Shown here in pieces: positions 1 to 11,200 of a stretch of DNA of 37,500 nucleotides. The notes below the pieces were generated by a model, which was given only the letters and a program-made list of their open reading frames with translations, did not search any database and was not told the origin of the DNA. This DNA is from Tubiluchus corallicola. Lineage: Eukaryota; Priapulida; Priapulimorpha; Priapulimorphida; Tubiluchidae. Both the position numbers and the translations under genes were made by a program. The stretch covers positions 8,781 to 46,280 of the forward strand of contig JAQGDQ010000129.1 in the NCBI GenBank assembly GCA_030141605.1, given 5' to 3'. The first letter of the stretch is position 1. Each line of letters begins with the position of its first letter.

Positions 1-153
1 ATGTGGCGTATCATTCCTCTAACTTGGGAAATAAAATTTTAAACTTAATTAGCTACAGTATTAAGTTAGTATAGTAATTACAGTGATGTTATACACCGAT
101 ATATTTACTTGGCTTCTTGTAACTAACTATAATTGCCATACAAGACTATCTAC

Positions 154-257
154 CTGAGTGCTACATCTCCGTCACTCCAAAATGTGAATACGTTTGACAT
201 TCCACCTCCTGGAGCACAAGCCATTACCATCACACCAATAGCTTGTTCTGCCTCTAA
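154..257 (-). CDS. SLC10-like gene, second coding exon
   Basis: A 104-nt exon with acceptor ttactatttcag| at 260-258 and donor CTCAG|GTAGAT after base 154. Encodes the Cys-Ala-Pro-Gly-Gly-Gly-Met-Ser-Asn motif typical of SLC10 Na+-binding cores, then Ser-Asp-Gly-Asp. It ends with AG as the first two bases of a codon, probably Ser given the family pattern Asp-x-x-Leu-Ser. Confidence 0.85.
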
Positions 258-3244
258 CTGAAATAGTAAAACGCCAAGCCTCCTTTGCTTAATATTACCA
301 ATATTACTGAATACATGTATTTGCATCATGTTTATTGAAAAAACAGCAAAAAATCGTTAAACTTTAAACTAGGACAAGCAGTAGTTGCGCCCTTAATTTT
401 TCACAAGCTTCAGTTGGCGAAAGTAGAATAATTCAATGCGTGTTATTCTGTTGCAGTACTGAAGCAAACAAAAAACAATAAAATAAAATATAAAATATAA
501 AATATAAAATATAAAATATAAAATATAAAATATAAAATATAAAATATAAAATATAAAATATAAAATATAAAATATAAAATATAAAATATAAAATATAAAA
601 TATAAAATATAAAATAAAATAAAATAAAATAAAATAAAATAAAATAAAATAAAATAAAATAAAATAAAGTAAAACAAAATCAAATGAAATAAAACAAAAT
701 AGAATAGAATAGAATAGAATAGAATAGAATAAAGTAAAGTAAAGTAAAGTGAAGTGAAGCGAAGCGAAGCGAAGCGAAGCGAAGCGAAGCGAAGCAAAGC
801 AAAGCAAAGCAAAGCAAAGCAAAGCAAAGTAAAGCAAAGTAAAGTAACATAAAATGAAATGAAATGAAATGAAATGAAATGAAATGAAATGAAATGAAAT
901 GAAATGAAATGAAATGAAATGAAATGAAATGAAATGAAATGAAATGAAATAAAATAAAATAAAATAAAATAAAATAAAATAAAATAAAATAAAATAAAAT
1001 AAAATAAAATAAAATAAAATAAAATAAAATAAAATAAAATAAAATAAAATAGATGATTTATACTGACATCATCAGTAATAAAATCATCAGACAGTTTGTT
1101 GAACCATTCCACCTGAACAGTTTGGCTTCGGTAGCTCTACCAGTATCGGAGAAAACGCAACAAGAAGCAGGGCATTCCACACTTCACAAGTTTGTTAAAG
1201 AATATACTGCAGTTAACTTTGTTAAATACCTTTCTGGTATCCAGAAACACAAATATACAGTCCACTACTTTCCGAGTAACTAAAATTTTTCTATAGTAAT
1301 TAGACCTAGGATCTGAATGTAATCAAATTAATTTACATGCTTTTTTATTGCTCAGGATGGATAATTTTTTCATTTTATATAGTTTTTAATATACTATGTA
1401 TATATTATATAAATTATATATATTATTATATTATATATTTACCATACTAACTATAATTGCCATACAAGACTATGTATCTGAGTGTTACATCTCCGACATT
1501 ACAAAATGTGACTACATTGGACATTCCACTACATAGGCGTGATGGAATAGGATATCTATCTATATGTAGTATATCTGTCTATATTTCGATGGATCGATAT
1601 ACAGATTATACTTACATATAATTTGTTTTACCTTTTTCTAAAATATTCTATACCCTCAGCAAAATTATATGTACAACTATGTACGCATCTACAGGATCTG
1701 CAGCACCTGCATTTATAACATTGGTCATTAATAATGAATCACATGACAACACCTGAGCTCCTAGTGGTTGCACGTCAATATTTAAAGGCACAATAGGCTT
1801 TTTATAGTGTTTCTGGTAGTGTGCCATTCAAAACCTTCTTTGCAGTGCACACAGTAACTTTGAATTGCTGACCTTGCAGTTGCAGCTACAGGCATGCAAT
1901 CCAGGTTTTAAAATTTAAATGAGATTAAAAAGAGATTGAATACTAAAAAGAATTTTGCGTTCGTGCACTATTTTTGTTACAATTCCGCGCCATTGGTTGA
2001 CTTGCGTGACAAAACAAACAAAAAAATTCCTAACCCACCGACAAAGAAATGCTGATATGTAATAGACTATCGTGTACGTTGCCTACGCTGAATACCTGCA
2101 ATATCTGTTACTTAAGATACTTTTGTTCACGATCCATTGTACAGATCTACAATTAAAAGATAGCAGGTCATCCAAATTTATCACACTGTTTTATCTTACA
2201 AATTTATCTCTATCCGAAAAATATCTGATCTTAAGCACATCTATATCTAAATATTCTTTACCAAATATTCTTAATCTGACGGAAATGAATGAGCGCCACC
2301 AAAAGGCAATACATATATTTCTAGTAGACATGCAGACGAAAACCTTTTTATCAGTCTTTTTTCACTTCCTGTTCTCGACTATACATTGTTCTCTAATTAA
2401 CGTCTAAGGAAGATAAAAAACTATGTCTCGTGGCATATTTATTTAAATCCATTAATACCCATATTTAAGAGTTTTGATTTCTTAGTCTGCTACAGATCTG
2501 ATGTCTTATAGCGCACTGAACTAGTCTATTAATTCTTTACCCCATTCAAATAAAACTATTTTCGTAAGATACTCCGAGCTTTATGCTGAGGGAATATAAA
2601 TAAATGAACTTATTTGTAAATGTGTCTTTTACTTCTAAGAAAGTACTCTTGCTACTTACATCAGATCTATGATTCCTAAGCCAAAACAAACGCCATTAGA
2701 AGGAGAAATATTTGCGGACATAGCGGCTGTGACCAACGAGATTTATGGGCTTGGTTTTCAGAAGCGTCTTGAGACCATTAGTGCATATACCATAGCAAAC
2801 AAGGTAGATGCATGTACTAATGTGAATTAGCAAACAGGTTATACGTACAAAGAACTATAGCAGCCATATATTTTATGATGAGCGCGTGTACCTTTAAGTA
2901 ACATAACGATTGTAGAAGTCGAATGGAGAATAGTTAGGGAGTAGGAACGAAATATCTATTTTAGTTTACAATAGAACTTAGTCTCCTACCTTCAACCAGT
3001 GAGCCAATCCAAACGCCACTGGAGGAAGGAGAAACATTTGCGGAATGATGCCGGCGCAAAGACCAATTGGGTTTCGGATTTTAGAGACCACCTGATCCCA
3101 AGTAAGTGTACATCCCATTGCGAACAACATAGCTATCAGTATTGCACTCATTATCAACTGGCTTGCACGTTCAAGGTGCGAGTCTTCATCTGTGATTGCT
3201 GAATCATTTGAAAATGTACCCGATGAGTATACGACGAATTGCAT
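154..3244 (-). CDS. SLC10-family sodium/bile-acid cotransporter-like gene, 5' part (two coding exons in window)
   Basis: The first two coding exons of a membrane transporter gene are visible: 3244 down to 2990, and 257 down to 154. They join in phase 0. The translated product starts with a short polar extracellular tail containing an N-x-S site, then a hydrophobic segment ending in AMGCTLTW, then RNPIGLCAG, and in exon 2 ACAPGGGMSNVFTFW followed by DGD. These match the known order in SLC10 proteins (NTCP/ASBT): the conserved Met-Gly-Cys after the first helix, the Lys/Arg-x-Pro-x-Gly turn, and the Cys-x-Pro-Gly-Gly-x-x-Ser-Asn signature near the Na+ site, then the Gly-Asp pair. SLC10 members carry bile acids, steroid sulfates or related organic anions with Na+ across the plasma membrane; the substrate here cannot be told. 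Exon 2 ends in an incomplete codon at a GT donor, so the rest of the gene lies left of the window. Partial because of the window edge, not visibly broken. Confidence 0.85.
484..1050. repeat. Mosaic pentanucleotide/heptanucleotide microsatellite
   Basis: About 567 bp in which block after block is a 5-mer differing by single substitutions. It begins with a 7-mer (ATAAAAT)n to ~612, then AAAAT, AGAAT, AAAGT, GAAGC, AAAGC, GAAAT, and AAAAT again. It reads as long open frames rich in Phe/Ile/Leu/Tyr on the minus strand, which is an artefact of the repeat having no stop in those frames. It lies in the SLC10 intron. Confidence 0.97.
1447..1532 (-). pseudogene. Decayed copy of SLC10 exon 2 and its donor flank
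   Basis: Closely parallels bases ~118-204, including intron sequence beyond the donor (shared plus-strand CTATAATTGCCATACAAGAC) and the exon 3' part. The donor GT has become AT (CAG|GTAGAT versus CAG|ATACAT), the conserved SLC10 signature is lost, and similarity fades toward the exon 5' side. It sits inside the intron between the two live exons. Confidence 0.7.
2665..2845 (-). pseudogene. Decayed copy of SLC10 first coding exon
   Basis: Read on the minus strand this tracks the live exon at 2990-3244: shared blocks include CCGCAAAT, TTTCTCCTTC, TGGCGTTTG and TGGTCTC in the same order and spacing. In the matching frame it has several stops and small indels, so it cannot replace the live exon. 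A GTAAGT-like donor survives near 2658. Lies just downstream of the live exon in the direction of transcription. Confidence 0.72.
2990..3244 (-). CDS. SLC10-like gene, first coding exon
   Basis: Encodes 85 residues: an N-terminal tail, transmembrane helix 1 and the start of helix 2. The Met codon at 3244-3242 is preferred as the start because a TAG lies in frame only three codons upstream and because family members have a similarly short N-terminus before the Met-Gly-Cys motif. That TAG could also be the AG of a splice acceptor, which would make this an internal exon or place a 5' UTR exon upstream. The 3' end is a good donor, AAG|GTAGGAG, after the Trp-Leu-Lys codons, phase 0. Confidence 0.83.
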
Positions 3245-6200
3245 TACGAACTACAAAGTCACTGCCTTTTGCTGTCATATTTTTCAAAAATTGTATCGCT
3301 AAGCTGGGCACAACGTAGTTCACCATTCAAATTTTCACAAAGCTGAAACTGCAGCACAGTAACACAAGTGTATAGTTATGCTCTATCGAATGATTTAATT
3401 TTCATGTGTTTCCTGCGTGGAGGTAGTTAGCTTCATCAACGTTTTTACTCATTCAGCGTATGTTACTCATGAATAATTTAGATCATAGAGAAAGGCTAAC
3501 CTGGTGAACCTTGGATTGTTTCCACGTATTTGGTTACACTTATTATAAGCATCACAGTTTGAGCCAATTTCGTGTTCAGTTGTGCAACATTATGAGTGGA
3601 AGTCAGCGAAGCTAGTTTGATTCTACTATGGTCAATATTTGCCTGTTACAGCACTCGTAGATCAGCGAGAATAAGTTATGGAACGCAATAATTGAAAAAT
3701 CTGCTGCTAATATCGAACGTTTATGACGTTTATCATTTATGACGTAAATCACAGTTGGTAGCCGACAGCATTTTGTAACGTTAGCTAGTGATGAAACAAT
3801 GTGAAATCACAGTGCTAACCATGCTTCTTTCTCAGAAATCCCAGGTAAAAATGACACAGGAAAATGGTACAGGAGAAAATAGCACTCTTAGTAAAATATG
3901 AGTTTAGGGTTAAGGTTACTGCGGGGGATGATTATTTTACTTATTTACCTCTGTGAAGGAAGTTAAGCTTCAACACAGCTTGTTTGTTTGTTTAGTTGTT
4001 TTTGTCTGTTATGGGAGTAAGCTTATTACGCAAAAACTGCCTACTCAAAACTTTGCGGAAAAAGACGGGTATAGGGTGCCGAAATGGGAATTTTTTCGCC
4101 GGTTCTTGATTTTCAAAATTATTAGTAGTAAAAGTTGACATAATGCCATTCGTAAAGCACTTCGTGGAAATCTCCGAAGGAGTGTTTATTACTTCTTTTT
4201 ATTATCATCTCCACCTGGACAAACAACTACAGGTTAGTTCCAGGTTCCATTCGCGAAATTTTCGCTTGCAAAACTGTAACACCGTCTATAACCTTTGTTT
4301 ATTAAGGTGTATAGGTTTATTAGCTGACTTGGTATGCAAATACATATATTTGCCAGTCTATTACCATCGCCAAAATTAATGGTTAAAAAGGTAGATAAAC
4401 ATTGTGTGCAACATTCCTACGTTAGTGATTATAAATCTATTTAATGAACAAAATATTTTGTGAGTCTTTTGCTAATTTGTATAATACCAACACAGGTATA
4501 TTTTTGTTTTACGTTTTTTAATCAAATGAATCAGACGAATAAGTTGATGATTGTTCGGCTTTGGCCGAAGTTACTGAACAACGCGTTTCTAGTTTTATTA
4601 TAGAAACCAATTGCACCGAAACAACACATGCTATATTTCATGCTTTTCCATTTGGGCCATTTTTACCAACTTTTACATCTGTGCCATTTTTTCCTGTTTT
4701 TCTCGTGCCATTTTACCGATGCCACTTTTACCGCCGCACCCAGAAGAGTAGGATGGCTGAATCGTGCTCAAAAATACCGATTTTGATTATATTTTTACAA
4801 ATCGACTATTCGACTTTGCGTGAAGTATTATAAATCTTGGCTTTGCATACTTGCGCCTCAGCTGTTAATTTTAACTCATTTTACAGATTACGTGAAATTT
4901 TACCCGTCTACTTAGTTTTAGTATCGGTCAAAATTTCAGTAATTTGCTCAAATGATGCCCATTGCTATGTAAGGCATCTCATATAAGTGGTATCAGTGCT
5001 TTCTTAGAAGATGGTCTGAATATTCTAGAACATCTAGGGCTTGTTCTGTTAATGCTCTTCGCGTTTTCACCTATGTCTTTCCTGAACGTTTCTAGATACA
5101 GATCAATTGCTCGTAAATTCATTTCCCTCGGGCATTTTTTTCTGAAGAATCCTTTCGCAGAAAATTATTTCTTTGTTGACTACAAAATTTATCTGTTTCA
5201 AGACGGACGTCAGAAGATTGTGTCTATCGCTATCAATTTAGCTATAAACAATTTACCGGACTGGAATTGCCTTTTCAGTTTGTAGCTGTCGACCTGAACC
5301 TGAGTGGCCGCGACAATATACAAAACTGGTAACAACTTCTGAAGCACACAAATACAAAAAGTCCTATAGCCACGAACGTCATTTGATAATGTTAGTTAGC
5401 AGACAGGGTAAACCTTTATAGCTTCACACCCCTAGTTTGAAGGCTATTGAACTTTTTGTATTTATGTATTACATATGTTGTTGGCATTTTTGTATATTGT
5501 CTCTGCTACGCTCGGTAATGGCCACACTTAAACATTTGTAAAGTAAATTATCTAGTGATAAGAAACATTTTACGCCTTGAAATAGAACGATGACGGCGAT
5601 AAAGATGGTGGTGATTTTGATGATGATGATGATAATGAAGACGGTTTTGTTGGTGGCAATGGTGGTGACGATGATGACAATGATGGCGATGATGCCGATG
5701 ATAATGACGATGACAATGACGACGACAGCGATAATGGCGATAATTATCAGCACTGTAATTATCACCATAGGTGTATAATAAATTGAAACTCTAACTTTTC
5801 TTTACACAATGCTTGATATAGTGGTTTTAATCTCACGTTTTTGTAGCTGACCTGACTTACGATAGTGTTAGTGTATTATAAAAACATAAGAGAATTGTAG
5901 ATAATTGCGATCTTTTTATTATACGTCACCATGCGTACCACGTGGCGCTAGTTGTTCAAGAGCGATAAAACATGTTATTTGAGGTCTCGCACGGAAAATA
6001 GGCATCATGCTTTCAGTTGAACTACATGACTCTGTGCTCTGCAGTATCACTACCGGCATTTCTGACCTTGATCTAGAGAGAGAAATTCTCTACACAAACG
6101 CCGTGACTAATCCAGTAATAGACAATTCCATTTCTATCGGCCACTGTACATTCAAGGTTAATTTTAGGCCAAATCTAAGTCTTAGTTTATTCGGTGGCGA

Positions 6201-8082
6201 TATTTGCAAGACACATAATTATTTCATCTTACTTTTTCCACAGAATTCTTGAGTAGTTTATTTGTATTACATACACATACGTTTGCAGAAATTAAATCAC
6301 GATGTTTAATTACCATACTTTAGATGTGTAATTTACAAAATTTAACTGCTAGCTGATGCTATCTAAGTTTGTAATTACGGTGTTAATACTTATGAATATT
6401 AAAATCATTTGTATTACAAAACGCTTTAATTCTGCAATTTTTTATATGAATTATGTTACTCAATTATTTTCCCTCCAATTATCATTTGATTATTGACCTA
6501 TTAATCAATATTTCATAAAAACTCTAGAATTTAAATTATAATAAAACGAATAGTTTTCATTTTAATAAAATAAGATGACTTTGTGTTCAACAATTATGTT
6601 AAGTAAATTTCTTTATCAATGGAATAATAGTGAGCTCTATAAAACAGCACGGTGCAAGTTGACCTTCCGAGCTAACAACGGTTTATAAAATAATAAGCAC
6701 CGAGCAAATTGATTGTTTTGCTTGGAAAGAGTCTGAATTTGACACACTTTTCGCAGGTGTAGCGCCTAGGCACACACTGGTTGAACGTACTTTTCATGGT
6801 CATGGGCAGGCGTTGGAGACATCTCCAGAGATCCGCTTGTCCTCGACGCTACATGATGGTTACAGACCATATAACTGGGCTGCGGTTGAGAGAGAAAGCA
6901 TGAGTCGTAAAGTAGGGCAGTGAAAGTTACACACTCGAAACTAGGTGAAGTTCAGTGCGATACTTTTAGAGCTTTGAAGTTTCACTTTCTTTTTGATTCA
7001 TCAATGGAGAAACGCGATCATTTCCACACTTGGCAAGTTTTATATTTCTTGCGTATAAGATTTTTATTTCATATTGTATTGTAAGAGTATTATACATGAT
7101 AAGATTTTAATAATTGGAATCAGTGGAACTGCAATTTTTCAAACTAAAAAATCTGCAGGAATTAACAATGGGTGCTTAAACATTTTTGTCAGACAAAACA
7201 GAGAGAGGTTTTATAAAATCTATGTAGTCCCACTGAAATTCAATTTTATGCCTGTTAAAAGTATTTTGTCTTTGCCTTTTCAAATATAATCGCGTAGATA
7301 GAACATATAGAGGTTTGCTGTCTTCTTTATCATTTGTAATGTATAAATTTGCTACATCATGATTAATTAATAATTTTGCAATAACACTGGTTTCATAGCA
7401 TTTAGGAGCGCTTAGGTACATTATTTGAACTTTTTATTGCATTTGTCCCCTGCGTTACAATTCAAATTAGAATTAGAATTAGATGATAGATTTAGACTAC
7501 TCTGTTGAATATTCTTAATGCGCAATCTTGAAGGTGTGTGGTTATGTTTTGGCTTTAAACATCGGAATAAAATGTCGTTGACAATCAGTTTTTTTAATAT
7601 TCTTGCTCTATATCTCATCCCACAGTTAAAAATTGTAATATTGTGACAGTCGATATCGTGTAAGTTTCAAGGTATCAGTCAGGAACGTTTTAACGTTCAG
7701 TGATTCAGGACATTATGTTCTTCAGTGCAGTTACTTACAGTAACATTAGTTTTCAAAATAATAGGATGGTTAGAACTATTATAACAAAGCGCCGTCTTGG
7801 CACCATTACATGTCATTACAATCGTTACATAAGCGCTAGGAAATTAGTGAAAACGTCAAAATCATTACTTTCAAAGTACAAGCAAAACACAAAACTGTTC
7901 TACTTTTCACAAAAAGCGCAATGAATTTACTAAAAGAAAAGAAGTGTCAATAAGAAATTTGTTATCAAGGTTGCATTGAAGTGAAGTTTAAACTACGAGT
8001 AGCAATTCCTTGGCTTTTATAACTTTAGCATGCTAACAAACGTCATTAGAAGATTTAGTAAATTAAATCTTTTCTAATTTCC
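3245..8082. other. Intergenic region between SLC10-like and EGF genes
   Basis: About 4.8 kb of AT-rich sequence. All open frames are short, unlike known proteins and without convincing splice sites. It must contain the divergent promoters of the SLC10-like gene (minus) and the EGF gene (plus), but I cannot place them. The only structured element noticed is the GAT-type trinucleotide tract at 5589-5735, and a Phe/Pro-rich imperfect repeat of TGCCATTTT-like words around 4650-4735. Confidence 0.6.
5589..5735 (+). repeat. Imperfect GAY trinucleotide tract
   Basis: Degenerate GAT/GAC/GGC triplets. In one plus-strand frame it would give an Asp/Asn/Gly-rich stretch, but no supporting start, splice context or flanking domain is seen, so it is called a simple repeat. 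Confidence 0.8.
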
Positions 8083-8233
8083 ATGCTTTTATTTTTCAGG
8101 AATTGCTTCTTGGTACTGTTTGTGGCTTTGGTTCTTCCTGTTGAAGTAAAGTCAGAAGATCTCACTCATGGTGTATTAGTTGCCGCAAGTAACGTACCTG
8201 GTAGGGGAGTTGCTTATCACACAGAAAGAGCAG
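8083..8233 (+). CDS. EGF gene exon 1: signal peptide
   Basis: Starts at ATG 8083-8085 and reads Met-Leu-Leu-Phe-Phe-Arg-Asn-Cys then a hydrophobic run FLVLFVALVLPV, followed by a polar stretch: a typical signal peptide with likely cleavage around residues 23-25. Ends CAG|GTATTT in phase 1. Caveat: the sequence right after this ATG, TTTTATTTTTCAG|G, is a good splice acceptor, so the true exon might instead begin at 8100 with the start Met in an unseen upstream exon. Both choices use the same frame. Confidence 0.72.
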
Positions 8234-11200
8234 GTATTTAGTAGCAATAATTTTAATGAGCCCAAAACATCTTGGATACAGAGAAAGTTAGAAACATTTA
8301 AAAAAATAAACAAGCAAACAAAATCTTACATAGCAGGCAATTGTTATTCTTGACTATGAATAATTTACAACTGCATACATGCATCATACTTGCAAAATTC
8401 TGTTATATCTATAATAAAAATCAGAATATTAAAACACCATTCAAGGTTTAAAAAACTGAAATACGTAGACAAGTTAGTAAATTGTACATGGGACAAGACC
8501 AAAGCACTGATGTTCTGAAAGTGTCTCTGTAACTTCAGTTCGAGGGAACTTATGAAACTTCAGTATTCAGTGCCAAAATGTTCGGCTACCCTATACTTGA
8601 ATTTTGCTATCCAAAGTTCTTCTCTGTCTGAATAACAGAGGACAAACGTTTTTTCCCTTTTTTCAGTCATACCAGCAGGAGAATTATGCTACCCAAATCC
8701 TTGCGCGAATGGTGGCGACTGCATGGTGTTTAAGAATGGGCTAAAAATCTCAGCAGCCTGCAAGTGCCTTCATGGCTACACAGGTGTGTACTGTGAATCC
8801 CATCTAGGAGGTGGTCTCTTTGACGGCTATTATTCCCCGGAGGCTCACGGCAGTGGTTACTATGCACCCAGCAAGGAACTTAGTGGAGGGTATTACGCTC
8901 CCGCCGTTAAATCACAAGATGGATATACTAGTGATTATTATGCACCTACAGGAACAGGTACTGGAGATTACTATGCACCCGAGAAAAAAGCGGGCGACTA
9001 TTATGCGCCTGAGGAAAAAACAGGTGATTATTACGCACCAGAGGAAAAAGATGAAAGTTACATTGTTCCTGAAGAGAAAGGAAGTGGTTATTACGCTCCG
9101 GATGGCGCCCATGGTCATAAAAAAGAACATGGTGTCCACCAAGATCATCCAGGTTCCTCACTTGTTGTGCCTTACATTGAAAAGCCAGAGGACGTGGCTG
9201 GACTTTGCTATCCTAATCCTTGCCATAACAATGGAGTGTGCCAGTCTAATATATTGAATGGAATCAGAGTTCGTAGATGTCAGTGTGCATATGGATACTC
9301 CGGTGTCCATTGCGAATATTATCAAGGTAACAGCAATCACGGAAACTCGTATGACATATGCTATCCCAATCCATGTAACAATGGAGGAGTGTGCAAAACT
9401 TTCCAGAGATGGGGAAGAACTTTTAAATCTTGCGTCTGCCCGTACGGTTACAGTGGACTCCATTGTGATTATCATCAACAGCGTAAGTTTTTTTTATCCC
9501 TCCGTCTAATACAAATTAGCAATGATGTATGTAAATATAAAAATTGATTTAACAGGAATGGTTTTGCTGGTCTACTAGCAGATTCAGCTGAATTGAACTC
9601 ATTCTAAGCTAGTTTGAATTAGTTTGGTACATTATTTGCCAGTACATCGTTACGATACACTGTTTGACCACTTTGACTTTGCTATTCATATTAGATTAGA
9701 GGATGCTAATGCGAGAAGCTTCTTTTATTAATAAGTTTCATTTATATTTTCTTGATTACCTGTAAACATCTCTTCAGTTACTACCAGATTATGGAGATGT
9801 GAGTAGGCAATGCAAGACGGAAATGTAGCTGCCTTGCAGTCTGGCTGTCTGTCTGGGATTTAATAATAAAAGAAGCTTTCCATAACTAGCAGACGTAAAC
9901 GTAAAATTAATAGCGAAATCGAAAGTTGGGCATATGCTTACAATTTGGTTTGTTAGAATTCGGTTTGTGAAACAAATAACATTCTTAATAATTGATGTCC
10001 TCGCAAACAATGTAAATTTCAAGATATTGTAGTATGATTATTGTATCAACCCAACTGAAGATGCTAGTCGATGTTGCGAAAATGTTCCTGCGTAAGTCTG
10101 TTTTATTAATATTTACAGCTTAAGGTTCTAGTTTTGCCGAGTATTCTGTGTGCAAACACATTTTAAATATTGTAAGAGTACTTTGTCGCCCGGTTTATTG
10201 ATTATTACTTTCTTTATAAAATTAGCTTTTCGTCTTATGGTCAACTGGCTGGCGTGGTTTCTTGATAAGTAACAACGAAATAAAATTGAGACTGATTTTT
10301 GGCAACCACCCAGTTCATTACATTTTACCAAAAACGCTCAGCTGAATAGAGCAAAAATTGGATTTAACTGTGCTAACTTTGTCAAAATAGCGTCTTCCAA
10401 AATATTAGCAGACAAATTAAGTACCAGTCGTGTATAAAACTAAAAAAACACATTTACTTTTTTTAGGTTACGATCCCTGTTATGAGAACCCTTGTCAGAA
10501 CGATGCATACTGCCATCCTGTAGCCCGCAACAGTAACTATGCCTACAATGTTTACGAAAACAATGAACATGATTACGTATGTGAATGCATAGGCGATGCC
10601 TACAGCGGCCATCATTGCGAGATATACGGTAATATATGTCACGATAATCTTTTAGTGTGGTGTGGAGTCCTTCCACGAAACAACAGAATAATGTGTAAGA
10701 AAACAATACCTTTATTGGCAAGTTACAGGAAGTAGGTTCAGAGTTTACACTGTCATGGATTAATCTAACTGGATCAGTAAAAAGTAGAGAAACCTTTATA
10801 CAGACCAAATGCATAATAGTGGCTTCAATAGAAAGTCACATTTAGCGTGAAAGGGGCGTTCAGTGCAATATAAACATAAAATACGTGATTACAGATCGAA
10901 GATGCCAGAATACATGGCTGTGATATCGCTGTACTTGAGTCTAACAGCATGCCATGAAATGCCATGGTAATGCGTCCATTGCCTCATCATGATAGGCTCT
11001 AGTCAACATCTTCAATTTTTGGTCACATCAAGGCATTTCCATCATAAATAAACCCTGAAAACCTGTGTGATCTCTAAATATAGTTCGACACGCTCCAAGG
11101 TGTCAACGGAGAAGCATACTTAATGTAAGCTTAATGATTGTGGCACTTTGTTATTATCAAGGATAATCTTTTGGAATAAGCACCTGAGTCGACAGAGGTA

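Larger units (their letters stand above)
258..2989 (-). other. SLC10-like gene intron 1
   Basis: A 2.7-kb GT-AG intron holding the 5-mer mosaic, both decayed exon copies, and otherwise AT-rich sequence (for example TATATTATATAAATTATATATATT around 1396-1440) with no further coding signal. Confidence 0.75.

Noticed and set aside
393-1112. Long minus-strand open frames rich in Phe, Ile, Leu and Tyr
   Set aside because: They are only the 5-mer/7-mer repeat read in stop-free frames; no domain, start context or splice support.
5589-5770. Acidic Asp/Asn/Gly-rich protein in the plus strand
   Set aside because: A degenerate GAY repeat with no start or splice evidence and no flanking conserved sequence.
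8811-9509. Other-frame open frames over EGF exon 2
   Set aside because: Overlap the clear EGF/YYAP frame and show only low-complexity Met/Ile/Thr-rich sequence.
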